A DNA stretch of 64,000 nucleotides, taken from positions 2,604,001-2,668,000 of the forward strand of contig NZ_FO704550.1 in NCBI RefSeq assembly GCF_000968195.1, read 5' to 3'. Positions 33,682 through 41,432 of this stretch are shown here, in pieces. The first letter of the stretch is position 1; each line of letters begins with the position of its first letter. Source of the DNA: Xenorhabdus doucetiae. GTDB lineage: Bacteria > Pseudomonadota > Gammaproteobacteria > Enterobacterales > Enterobacteriaceae. The notes below the pieces were generated by a model, which worked only from the letters and a program-made list of their open reading frames with translations, was not told where the DNA came from and made no database searches. Both the position numbers and the translations under genes were made by a program.

Positions 33682-34040
33682 GACTACCCCACTGAAAATA
33701 CACCTAATGTTATGTAAAGCGTTAAACGGCTTTCTTTGTATAAAGCTTGTATAAAAAGCTTGAGTAACAACCTTGAATAACGGCCTTAAATAACTTCAGG
33801 CTAAACAAATTTCATATCGAAAATATCATCAGAATATCATGGCCGGTCAGTTGGTCATACCAAAAATAACCTCAATTAAATTCTTTTGATTAATTAGACA
33901 TCAATCACAAAAATCGCATACTGGTTTTCAATAAATTAGAGGTAAATCAGATTTATTAATCCCTGATATTTACTCCTCGCGCCGCGAGGAGTAAGCAAAT
34001 CTTATTAAGACAACTAGACAACTTTACCTAATCCAATATC
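33682..34040. other. Intergenic region between nagZ and ndh
   Basis: About 360 bases containing the ndh promoter (right side of ndh on the minus strand) and a perfect palindrome at 33971-33993 beyond nagZ. Repeated AGCTTG/ACTTGAATAA-like stretches near 33740-33790 are imprecise and not called. Confidence 0.5.
33971..33993. repeat. Perfect 11-bp-arm palindrome downstream of nagZ
   Basis: TACTCCTCGCG (33971-33981) and CGCGAGGAGTA (33983-33993) around one base. As RNA the practical stem is about 8 bp with a 7-base loop. It lies 48 bases beyond the nagZ stop with no T-tract (minus strand AATATCAGG). It may be the nagZ operon terminator or a protein-binding palindrome. Confidence 0.6.
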
Positions 34041-35078
34041 TTAAGGCTGTTCACAGCTTAACCATTTTTCGCACAAATCATGTAATGCCTGATTCGCCTT
34101 TTGCCAACGTGCAGATTTCTGTAATTCTTCCAAACTGAACTGTTTTCCTTGATGGTATAACCGCTTGACTTTGGGTGAATCAATCAGCGGAAGGTTATCC
34201 AGCACGCTGACCGCGCCTTCCCGATGGTTGCACACCAAAATCATGTCACAGCCGGCATCCAGTGAGGCTTTCGCCCGTTCAGCATAACTGCCCATCACCG
34301 CTGCACCTTCCATCGATAAATCATCGGAAAAAATAACGCCTTCAAAGCCTAATTGCTCTCGAAGTATGGATTTCAACCAATAGGGTGAGCCACTGGCAGG
34401 GCGGTGATCTACCTGAGGATAAATAACATGGGCAGGCATAATGGCATCCAGCAAATTACGCTGGATGAAATCGCGGAAAATCACCATATCATGGCAGTTA
34501 ATGGCATCCAGGGAACGGTTATCCCTTGGCGTTTCTTTATGGGAATCCGCCGTCACTGCCCCATGTCCCGGAAAATGTTTCCCCGTCGAGCGCATACCCG
34601 CAGAATGCATGCCCTTGATAAATTTTTCTGCCATCACCATCGCAGGTTCAGGCTCTTCATGGAATGAACGTTCACCAATTGCGGTGCATTTATGCCCCAA
34701 ATCCAATACCGGCGCAAAGCTGATATCGATATCCATGGCGATCATTTCCGAAGCCATCAGCCAACCCGACTCTTCTGCCAGATGGGCTCCCATACGCATG
34801 TCATGGACACCAGCAAAAGATTGTGCGGCGGGTAAACGCGTAAATCCCTCGTGAAAACGCTGAACACGCCCGCCTTCTTGATCAACCGCAATCACCAGAC
34901 GGTGGCGGGAAGCGGCGCGAATTTGGCGAACTAATTCACGTAACTGCTGTGTATCGTGGAAGTTGCGGGTAAACAAAATTAAACCACCCACTAAGGGATG
35001 CTGTAGAATTTCGCGCTCTTCGTTATCCAGTTCATAGCCAACAACATCTAACATTACTGGCCCCATAGCCTTCCTCAC
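34041..35078 (-). CDS. nagZ: Beta-N-acetylglucosaminidase NagZ
   Basis: Cytoplasmic glycoside hydrolase family 3 enzyme that removes GlcNAc from anhydro-muropeptides during cell-wall recycling; its products can induce AmpC-type beta-lactamases. 345 residues (E. coli 341). Signature KHFPGHGAVTADSHKETP carries the catalytic Asp-His dyad loop, and GVIFSDDLSMEGA holds the nucleophilic aspartate. Also VIAVDQEGGRVQRFHEGFT at the N-terminal side. ATG at 35078, 28 bases after thiK. Order lpoB-thiK-nagZ matches E. coli. Confidence 0.96.
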   Translation of the reverse strand: MRKAMGPVMLDVVGYELDNEEREILQHPLVGGLILFTRNFHDTQQLRELVRQIRAASRHRLVIAVDQEGGRVQRFHEGFTRLPAAQSFAGVHDMRMGAHLAEESGWLMASEMIAMDIDISFAPVLDLGHKCTAIGERSFHEEPEPAMVMAEKFIKGMHSAGMRSTGKHFPGHGAVTADSHKETPRDNRSLDAINCHDMVIFRDFIQRNLLDAIMPAHVIYPQVDHRPASGSPYWLKSILREQLGFEGVIFSDDLSMEGAAVMGSYAERAKASLDAGCDMILVCNHREGAVSVLDNLPLIDSPKVKRLYHQGKQFSLEELQKSARWQKANQALHDLCEKWLSCEQP

Positions 35079-35106
35079 TTCTGTTTATTGATTGCCATTT
35101 TATTCA

Positions 35107-36000
35107 TTACGGCAGTTTAAAAGCCTGACGCAAAGGATGCGCCAGCAATAAAAATTGTTGTTCTTTTGTCTGCTGCCAGCGCACTTCATACCACATCAGC
35201 ATCATATAACTGACCCACGGCTCCCATCGCTGAATTTGTCGCTGCAATAGTGGGAGATGTGAATAGCCTGATGTCTGGGTACAATAATAATTCAGAAACG
35301 TTTTTTGCTGCATCTCATCCCATTGATTTCCCTTGAACAGTACAGCCAGTGATAAGCCGATATCGACATCCGCAGCATACTCCCAATCAATTAATTTTAG
35401 CCCTTCTTCGGTCATTAACAGATTATCGGGGTGAACATCCATGTGCGCCGGAGCGACCTTTAACGCAGTAGGCATTCTGGTTGCCATAAAAAATTTATGC
35501 AGGCGAAGCCAACGAGGAGACAGGCGTTTTCTGTCAATCTGCTGCCACTGAAAGGCCATTTGTTTTTTTAATTGCAGGGGATAACCCAATAGTGGACGGC
35601 TATGAAGAATAGCCAGTGTTTGAGCCAGTGATTGCTGCAAAGCGGGCTGACCCAATGTACCCGGTTTCACTGTTGTGCCGGTGAGCCACTCAAGCAATAA
35701 CCAGATTCCGTGCATGGCGATAACCTTGGGCGCAATGCCTGTGGAAGATAACCGACGCAAGATCTGATTTTCTCGTTGACGATCCACGCCGAGCGTTTCA
35801 CCCTGCGATGTTGGTGTGCGTCCAACCATCTGACGCACATCATTCGTAATATCATTATGGGTAATATCATTATAGGTAATAAAGTAACTTCCCTGTGTCA
35901 GACCCGTTAATGGCCTGATTTCCCAAGATCCTGCCGGAATACCAGGCCACAACTGACACAATACTCTGAGCAAAGCGTTATCGTTAGTTAACGTCGCCAC
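35107..36000 (-). CDS. thiK: Thiamine kinase ThiK with an in-frame tandem repeat insertion
   Basis: Phosphorylates salvaged thiamine to thiamine monophosphate. 297 residues against 274 in E. coli. The aminoglycoside-phosphotransferase fold shows APAHMDVHPDNLL (catalytic Asp and Asn loop) and GLKLIDWEYA (metal-binding Asp). The N-terminal lobe LTGLTQGSYFI is followed by a repeat-derived ITYND-ITHND-ITND segment (coordinates 35839-35880) and a Ser/Thr-rich stretch not found in the E. coli protein, accounting for part of the extra length. Starts at 36000 inside the end of lpoB (17-base overlap), so translation is coupled. Confidence 0.88.
   Translation of the reverse strand: MATLTNDNALLRVLCQLWPGIPAGSWEIRPLTGLTQGSYFITYNDITHNDITNDVRQMVGRTPTSQGETLGVDRQRENQILRRLSSTGIAPKVIAMHGIWLLLEWLTGTTVKPGTLGQPALQQSLAQTLAILHSRPLLGYPLQLKKQMAFQWQQIDRKRLSPRWLRLHKFFMATRMPTALKVAPAHMDVHPDNLLMTEEGLKLIDWEYAADVDIGLSLAVLFKGNQWDEMQQKTFLNYYCTQTSGYSHLPLLQRQIQRWEPWVSYMMLMWYEVRWQQTKEQQFLLLAHPLRQAFKLP
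35839..35880 (-). repeat. 15-bp tandem repeat inside thiK
   Basis: Two 15-base units (35851-35865, 35866-35880; plus-strand form ATCATTATRGGTAAT) and one 12-base partial (35839-35850, ATCATTCGTAAT). The units are multiples of three and encode ITYND, ITHND and ITND, so copy number can vary without a frameshift. Confidence 0.85.
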
Positions 36001-36553
36001 GGCCTGACCAGAGTATCTCGCCAGTTTTAACCAGCATTAACTGCATTTCCAGATCACGCTGCCCCTGATTATTGGCGACGACGGAATAGAGAACGTAATC
36101 GGCATTTAAATAACGGGCCAAGCCAATAGATTTACTGCGCAACCCCAAGCTATCTTCCGCGGATAAACCCAGTGCCTGTCTGGCAACATGAACTTGGGAT
36201 TTCGGTACAACCTGAAAAGCCTGTTTATTACTGATTGCACTCATGAGCGCATCAGTAGCTTTCAGGGTGCGCAATGAACCATTCGTGTTGTTCTTAACAG
36301 AATCAACAAGCAGCACTTTTCCCGCTTCCACACCATGAGCATTAACCATCTGATCAACTAATGGCTGAACAATACTCTGCCAATCAATAGACTGAATTTT
36401 AGGCGGTTGGGGTACTTTTTCTGATGGCCTTACCGACGGCTCCGGTTTTTTCTCTGGCTCCGCCGGTGTAACAGGAGCAGGCTGCTGAATTTCTGGCGCT
36501 ACACAGCTCGCCAGCAATATTGCTGATAACATAACAAAGAGAATTCTTTTCAT
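35984..36553 (-). CDS. lpoB: Penicillin-binding protein activator LpoB (outer membrane lipoprotein)
   Basis: Activates the peptidoglycan synthase PBP1b from the outer membrane. 189 residues (E. coli 213). Signal peptide with lipobox LLASC, lipidated Cys17; residues about 20-55 form the proline-rich flexible linker (PAPVTPAEPEKKPEP) that spans the periplasm, shorter than in E. coli; the globular domain begins at IDWQSIVQPLVDQM. Ends with TGEILWSGRGDVN. Ribosome-binding site GGAG about 15 bases upstream on the minus strand. Overlaps thiK. Confidence 0.93.
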   Translation of the reverse strand: MKRILFVMLSAILLASCVAPEIQQPAPVTPAEPEKKPEPSVRPSEKVPQPPKIQSIDWQSIVQPLVDQMVNAHGVEAGKVLLVDSVKNNTNGSLRTLKATDALMSAISNKQAFQVVPKSQVHVARQALGLSAEDSLGLRSKSIGLARYLNADYVLYSVVANNQGQRDLEMQLMLVKTGEILWSGRGDVN

Positions 36554-36622
36554 TAATAATCGACTCCAGTTACATCGCTACCTTGTACCGATACTCATAA
36601 GTTAAGTTATTCTGCCGGTTTA

Positions 36623-36973
36623 TTATTTTGCTAATAGCGGCCCCAATGGACGGCCACCCACCAAATGCATGTGGATATGGAAGACTTCCTGTCCTGAATG
36701 ATGATTACAGTTCATGATCAAACGGTAGCCATCTTCTGCAATGCCTTCTTCTTTCGCAATTTTAGCGGCTACGGTAAACAGACGCCCCAAAGCAAGCTCA
36801 TGATCAGCGGTCACATCATTCACCGTTGGAATCAAGACATTAGGGATGATCAAAACATGGGTGGGTGCCTGAGGGGAAATATCGCGGAATGCGGTGACCA
36901 AATCATCCTGATAAATAATATCAGAAGGAATTTCCCGGCGGATGATTTTACTAAAAATCGTTTCTTCAGCCAT
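36623..36973 (-). CDS. hinT: Purine nucleoside phosphoramidase HinT
   Basis: HIT-superfamily hydrolase that cleaves adenosine 5'-phosphoramidates. 116 residues (E. coli 119). Histidine triad in EVFHIHMHLVGGRPLG near residues 97-112; N-terminal TIFSKIIRREIPSDIIYQDD and FRDISPQAPTHVLIIP are typical. AAGGAGAAG upstream of ATG 36973 on the minus strand. Neighbours are lpoB (69 bases downstream) and ycfH. In E. coli ptsG and fhuE lie between ycfH and hinT; they are absent here. Confidence 0.96.
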   Translation of the reverse strand: MAEETIFSKIIRREIPSDIIYQDDLVTAFRDISPQAPTHVLIIPNVLIPTVNDVTADHELALGRLFTVAAKIAKEEGIAEDGYRLIMNCNHHSGQEVFHIHMHLVGGRPLGPLLAK

Positions 36974-37026
36974 CTTACTTCTCCTTTTGGTTGTGATACC
37001 TAAAAATAACGTGTGATAGGGTTAAC

Positions 37027-37812
37027 TTAGTTTGCGTTAATATCGATATGAAACAGTTCACAAAAATTTCTTGTCGTCACCGCCGCCAGTTCATCAATGC
37101 TGACCCCTTTCAATACAGCCATATATTCAGCCACATCACGGACATAAGCCGGCTGATTCTGTTTACCACGATGGGGAACCGGTGCCAGATAAGGTGAGTC
37201 AGTTTCTACCAGTATGCGATCCAGTGGCACAAATTTTGCCGCTTCGCGGATCTGTTCAGCATTACGAAAAGTGACAATGCCGGAAAAAGAGATATAAAAA
37301 CCCAGATCCAATAAAGCTCTTGCCGTCTCTTTATCTTCAGTGAAACAGTGCAACACGCCACCACAATCCTGGACTTTTTCTTCCCGCAAAACCATCAACG
37401 TATCGTCTCTTGCTTCACGGGTATGCACAATCACTGGTTTATTGAGTTCACGGCCAATGCGAATATGTTCACGAAATGCAGTTCTCTGGAGCTCAGCATT
37501 CTCTTTCTGATAATAATAATCCAGTCCCGTTTCCCCCATGGCGACAACATCTTCATCCGCTGCCAGACGGGCAAGCTCTTCGAAATCGTAGCCTTCATCC
37601 AAATTCAATGGGTGGATACCGCAGGAATAGGCGACATTTTCCCGCTTACCAATCAAATTCTTCATTTGCCGGAAACCAGGCAATGTGGTTGCTACGGCTA
37701 ACAGATATTTCACGTCCCGCTCGGCCGCTTTCGCCACAACATCATCGACACTTTTGTGCAGTGTTTCATAATCAAGGCAATCGAGATGACAATGCGAATC
37801 AACTAAAAACAT
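37027..37812 (-). CDS. ycfH: TatD-family metal-dependent hydrolase YcfH
   Basis: 261-residue TIM-barrel amidohydrolase-type protein (E. coli YcfH 265). Metal-binding motifs: DSHCHLD at residues 5-11, GETGLDYYY near 94-102, HTREARDDT near 128, HCFTED near 153 and VETDSPYLAP near 204. Related TatD proteins have 3'-5' exonuclease or D-tyrosyl-tRNA-independent DNase activity, but the substrate of YcfH is not established. Last gene of the tmk-holB-ycfH operon, 13 bases after holB. Confidence 0.93.
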   Translation of the reverse strand: MFLVDSHCHLDCLDYETLHKSVDDVVAKAAERDVKYLLAVATTLPGFRQMKNLIGKRENVAYSCGIHPLNLDEGYDFEELARLAADEDVVAMGETGLDYYYQKENAELQRTAFREHIRIGRELNKPVIVHTREARDDTLMVLREEKVQDCGGVLHCFTEDKETARALLDLGFYISFSGIVTFRNAEQIREAAKFVPLDRILVETDSPYLAPVPHRGKQNQPAYVRDVAEYMAVLKGVSIDELAAVTTRNFCELFHIDINAN

Positions 37813-37825
37813 AATATGCTCGTAT

Positions 37826-38824
37826 CTAAATAAGTGACTGGGCAGGACAAAGCTGCCTTTCCCAATTGAGTAATTGTTCCGTTAGCAACAATTCCCGATT
37901 GACGCCCACCACAGAGAATAATTGATGACGACAATGTACCCAATCATCAACGGAATTTAATAATGTTTCCACACTTTGGCTGGAAGCCAGATAATGAATC
38001 AACACTTGTTGATCTTGGTTAACACAGTAATTCTGTGCCTGCCGCCGCCATTTCACTGCATCGGACAATAAACTGATCAACCAATGCAAAGATTGCTGTA
38101 CATCATCACGATTTAGCAATGGCAAAAGTGACAGGGTATCACATTTACGTAATGCCTGTTCAATCGCTTGGCAAAACGTGTTTCTCTGCTGCCATTTTTC
38201 AGTCTGGAGCAATTGTTCTGCTGCCAGTGGCGCACCTTGAGAGAGTTTTAATGCGGTTTGTGCATCCAACGAGGCGATCGCGGGAAGCTGTTTTTGTAGC
38301 CAATAAAGCCCGACTGAAAATTCAGGCACGGGAATAAAATAGTAAAAACAGCGGCTGCGTAGTGTTGCCAGCAAATTGACCGGACTCTGGCACTGCAACA
38401 GAAAGTAGGTGTTTTTTGGGGGTTCTTCCAGGGTCTTCAACAAGGCATTAGAAGCCGCATCAGTCAGGGATTCTGCGGAGGTGATCCAAGCAATTTTGGC
38501 GCCTCCCTGCTGAGAATATTCATAGAGCTTCTCACTGAGCTGGCGTACTGCGTCTACCCCTATGGTATTTTTGCCCTTCTCAGGGGAAAGGACGTGCCAG
38601 TCAGAGTGCGTTTCCGCCAACATTAAATGGCAGCCGTGGCATTTGCCACAGCTTTTCGTCCCCTGTTTATTCTGGCACATTAACCAGCGACTCAAGCCAT
38701 ACAATAAAGCATCGGCTCCCATTCCCGTATGAGCATGAAACAAAATAGCATGATGCCCACGTCCCTGTTGATGGAGTTCAACTAATTGACGATACGGATG
38801 ATTGAGCCACGGATACCAGTTCAT
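37826..38824 (-). CDS. holB: DNA polymerase III delta' subunit HolB
   Basis: Clamp-loader subunit of the replicative polymerase. 332 residues (E. coli 334). AAA+-related but non-hydrolysing: the P-loop region reads FHAHTGMGADALLYGL with a lost GKT, as expected for delta'. Zinc finger SCGKCHGCHLML is at about residues 50-62. TDAASNALLKTLEEPP and RSRC (SRC sensor) are present. The ATG at 38824 overlaps the tmk stop (ATGA) and matches E. coli MRWYPWL; a longer frame to 38866 would lie inside tmk and has no homology. Confidence 0.95.
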   Translation of the reverse strand: MNWYPWLNHPYRQLVELHQQGRGHHAILFHAHTGMGADALLYGLSRWLMCQNKQGTKSCGKCHGCHLMLAETHSDWHVLSPEKGKNTIGVDAVRQLSEKLYEYSQQGGAKIAWITSAESLTDAASNALLKTLEEPPKNTYFLLQCQSPVNLLATLRSRCFYYFIPVPEFSVGLYWLQKQLPAIASLDAQTALKLSQGAPLAAEQLLQTEKWQQRNTFCQAIEQALRKCDTLSLLPLLNRDDVQQSLHWLISLLSDAVKWRRQAQNYCVNQDQQVLIHYLASSQSVETLLNSVDDWVHCRHQLFSVVGVNRELLLTEQLLNWERQLCPAQSLI

Positions 38825-39477
38825 GCCTGAATTTCCTGTTCTTTTGACCCATGTTGTTTTAACCAATCAAGTAGGGTATGGCGAATATCATCCTGCACTT
38901 TTTCCAGAGGTTGAGTTGCATCAATCTGTTTGATACTGCCATCTTTCGCCACCAGTTCAAGATACCTTGCACGGGTACGGTGGAAGAAGTCCAAAGACTC
39001 TTTTTCAATCCGATCCAATTCACCGCGCTCGAGAGCGCGTTGTAAGCCGATTTCCGGCGGTAAATCAAGATAGAGCGTTAAATCCGGATAAAAATCACCC
39101 AATGCAGCTTCACGTAATGACGCCATCAAGTGCTGATCGATACCCCTGCCTCCTCCCTGATAGGCCTGAGAAGAGAGATCATGGCGATCACCCACAACCC
39201 AAGTTCCCTTTGACAAGGCTGGCTTGATAATATTTTCCACCAATTGGACTCTGGCAGCATATAACATCAGTAGCTCAGCTTTATCTGTCAGTGATTCTCC
39301 TTTAACGTCTTGTTTAATCAGCTCACGTAATTTTTCTGCCAACGGCGTTCCGCCGGGTTCACGGGTCAGTACCACATCAGCAATCCCAGACTGTTTCAAG
39401 GTTTCAACCACTGTTTGGATTGCTGTTGTTTTTCCCGCGCCCTCAAGCCCTTCAATTACAATAAATTTGCTGTTCAT
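38821..39477 (-). CDS. tmk: Thymidylate kinase
   Basis: Phosphorylates dTMP to dTDP. 218 residues (E. coli 213). P-loop IEGLEGAGKTTAIQ at residues 8-21, DRY-like GDRHDLSSQAYQGGGRGID LID region, and LTREPGGTPLAEKLR for substrate binding. The ATG at 39477 overlaps the mltG stop by 4 bases. Order pabC-mltG-tmk-holB-ycfH is as in E. coli. Confidence 0.97.
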   Translation of the reverse strand: MNSKFIVIEGLEGAGKTTAIQTVVETLKQSGIADVVLTREPGGTPLAEKLRELIKQDVKGESLTDKAELLMLYAARVQLVENIIKPALSKGTWVVGDRHDLSSQAYQGGGRGIDQHLMASLREAALGDFYPDLTLYLDLPPEIGLQRALERGELDRIEKESLDFFHRTRARYLELVAKDGSIKQIDATQPLEKVQDDIRHTLLDWLKQHGSKEQEIQA

Positions 39478-40499
39478 TTATCCTGTTTTAACCTTTGGCG
39501 ATAAAAACTGACTGCTTTATTATGTTCTGTCAGATTGGTGGTGAATGTATGGCCCCCATCACCATTGGCGACAAAATATAAGTATTGTGTCACAGCGGGG
39601 TGCGCTGCTGCCTTAATTGAAGCCAAACCCGGCATAGCGATGGGGGTAGGTGGTAATCCATCAATCATATAAGTGTTGTAGGCGGTGAATGTGTTAAGGT
39701 TGCTGCGGAAAATTGTTCCCGTATATTTATCACCCAATCCATAAATCACCGTCGGATCAGTTTGCAATCTCATCTTTAACCGTAGACGATTGACGAATAC
39801 AGAGGCAACTTTGGTGCGTTCAGACTCAATTGCTGTCTCTTTTTCAATGATAGAGGCCATGATCAACATTTCATAGGCACTTTTATAAGGCAGGTTCTTC
39901 TCCCGGTTTTCCCACGCCTGCCCGACTACCATTTTCATTTTGTCATGGGCTCGTTTGAGTAATTCCAGGTCACTTGTGCCTGCGGTATACAGGTAGGTAT
40001 CAGGATAAAACCAACCTTCCAGTGACTCTCCCTCTTTCATCCCTAAAATATCAAGCAGCGCTTTCGGCGTTTTGCTTTCTGTTTCATGCTTTAAATAGGG
40101 CGCATTCTGCAATGTTTTTGACCAATCAGAAAGACGACTACCTTCCACAAAGCGAATGGCAAACTGAGCTTCTTTGCCACTGGCAAACAGTTGCAGGACA
40201 GCCCTTAAGGACATGCCTTTCTGCAAGCGGTAAGTTCCGGCCTTAAACTTCGCCAGTTCCGGTTCAAGGCGAAATAACCATGACAGTAATTGGTTATCTT
40301 CAATTAATTTATGCTGAGTCAGTAAGACTTCCAGCCCAGCGCGTCCCGTTCCCGCCGGCACAGTAAATATAAGTTCTTGGCTAAGATGAATATCTTGATC
40401 AGCAAAGTTTTCTATTTTCTTCATAAAAGAAAAAAATAGGATCACAGCAATCGCGATAATCAATCCGGGCAGGATAAAAATGCGCTTTTTTAGTTTCAT
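39474..40499 (-). CDS. mltG: Endolytic murein transglycosylase MltG
   Basis: Inner-membrane enzyme that cuts nascent glycan strands and sets their length. 341 residues (E. coli 340). One N-terminal membrane helix (about residues 7-26, FILPGLIIAIAVILFF), a LysM-like domain, then the YceG catalytic domain with MASIIEKETAIESERTKVASVFVNRL, whose first Glu of IIEKE is the catalytic residue. Also LQTDPTVIYGLG and YNTYMIDGLPPTPIAMPG. ATG at 40499, 35 bases after pabC. Confidence 0.96.
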   Translation of the reverse strand: MKLKKRIFILPGLIIAIAVILFFSFMKKIENFADQDIHLSQELIFTVPAGTGRAGLEVLLTQHKLIEDNQLLSWLFRLEPELAKFKAGTYRLQKGMSLRAVLQLFASGKEAQFAIRFVEGSRLSDWSKTLQNAPYLKHETESKTPKALLDILGMKEGESLEGWFYPDTYLYTAGTSDLELLKRAHDKMKMVVGQAWENREKNLPYKSAYEMLIMASIIEKETAIESERTKVASVFVNRLRLKMRLQTDPTVIYGLGDKYTGTIFRSNLNTFTAYNTYMIDGLPPTPIAMPGLASIKAAAHPAVTQYLYFVANGDGGHTFTTNLTEHNKAVSFYRQRLKQDK

Positions 40500-40534
40500 T
40501 CGATCATCACTTTATTTGTGCTTCTGAATACTCA

Positions 40535-41362
40535 CTAAGGTTTCAAACATTCAGGTAATAAATATTCACACAATTCTCTTGATTGATATTCCCACACAGA
40601 TTGGTTTTTATGCGCTTGAATTTGATTTACTGGCATCACTGGCATTAAGGAATTACAAATAAACACTTCATCTGCATGAGCCAGAACCTCAGGATAGCGC
40701 ATGACACATGATAAGTGATAATCACTTTCCGCCAACAATCCGATTATTTTGTGTCGCATGACACCTTCGACACCACACTGACTGAGATCTGGCGTATAAA
40801 CATTTTTTCCTTTTCGCCAGAAAATATTGGCAGTACAGCATTCAGCCAATAGGCCATTACTATCGAGTACCAGAGCTTCATCGACTTTGGTTTGGTCAAT
40901 GAACCGTTTGATCAGAACCTGCTCCAAACGATTTAAGTGTTTAATGCCCGCCAGATAGGGATTAATTCCCATCGAAATAGGACTTAGGGACAATGAAACC
41001 CCTTTTTGACGCTGAGTAATATACCGTTCAGGATACGAACTTAAAGATACGATCTGTGTCGGCTCAATCGTATCATCAAAACTGTAGCCACGACCTCCCG
41101 CACCTCTGGAAAGAATGACTTTCAACACACCCAATTCACACCCTTTCGCTACCTGCTTAATGTGAGTCTCAAGTTGAGGCCAATCCCGTGTTGGCATAAA
41201 GAGTTTCTCAACACCTCTCTGTAACCGCTTTATGTGCAAAGGTAGCAAGGCGGGTAACCCCTGCTCAACTCTTATTGTGGTAAAACAGCCGTCACCAAAT
41301 TGTACAGCACGATCATTAACAGGTAAGTCATCGCACTGATGACCATTAATCCAATACGTCAT
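40535..41362 (-). CDS. pabC: Aminodeoxychorismate lyase PabC
   Basis: PLP enzyme that releases pyruvate from 4-amino-4-deoxychorismate to give p-aminobenzoate for folate. 275 residues (E. coli 269). Fold-type IV features: N-terminal MTYWINGHQCDDLPVNDRAVQFGDGCFTT-type start (WINGxx...DRxxQFGDGCF), PLP lysine in GIKHLNRLEQVL, ECCTANIFWRKG, and a C-terminal phosphate loop. A terminator-like hairpin at 41385-41416 separates it from fabF. ATG at 41362. Confidence 0.94.
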   Translation of the reverse strand: MTYWINGHQCDDLPVNDRAVQFGDGCFTTIRVEQGLPALLPLHIKRLQRGVEKLFMPTRDWPQLETHIKQVAKGCELGVLKVILSRGAGGRGYSFDDTIEPTQIVSLSSYPERYITQRQKGVSLSLSPISMGINPYLAGIKHLNRLEQVLIKRFIDQTKVDEALVLDSNGLLAECCTANIFWRKGKNVYTPDLSQCGVEGVMRHKIIGLLAESDYHLSCVMRYPEVLAHADEVFICNSLMPVMPVNQIQAHKNQSVWEYQSRELCEYLLPECLKP

Positions 41363-41384
41363 GTTAGTTTCCCCAATTTTTGAT

Positions 41385-41416
41385 AAAAAAGCCCCAACAA
41401 ATGTTGAGGCTTTTTA
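41385..41416 (-). terminator. Terminator after fabF
   Basis: Arms AAAAGCC-CCAAC (41387-41398) and GTTG-A-GGCTTTT (41403-41414) with a 4-base loop and one mismatch. Minus-strand tail is TTTTTTATC. It lies between fabF and pabC and probably reduces rather than abolishes read-through into the pabC operon. Confidence 0.75.
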
Positions 41417-41432
41417 TAAACATAAAGTGAGT

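Noticed and set aside
33870..33910. FNR-like TTGAT ... ATCAA near the ndh promoter
   Set aside because: Half-sites are nine bases apart rather than four.
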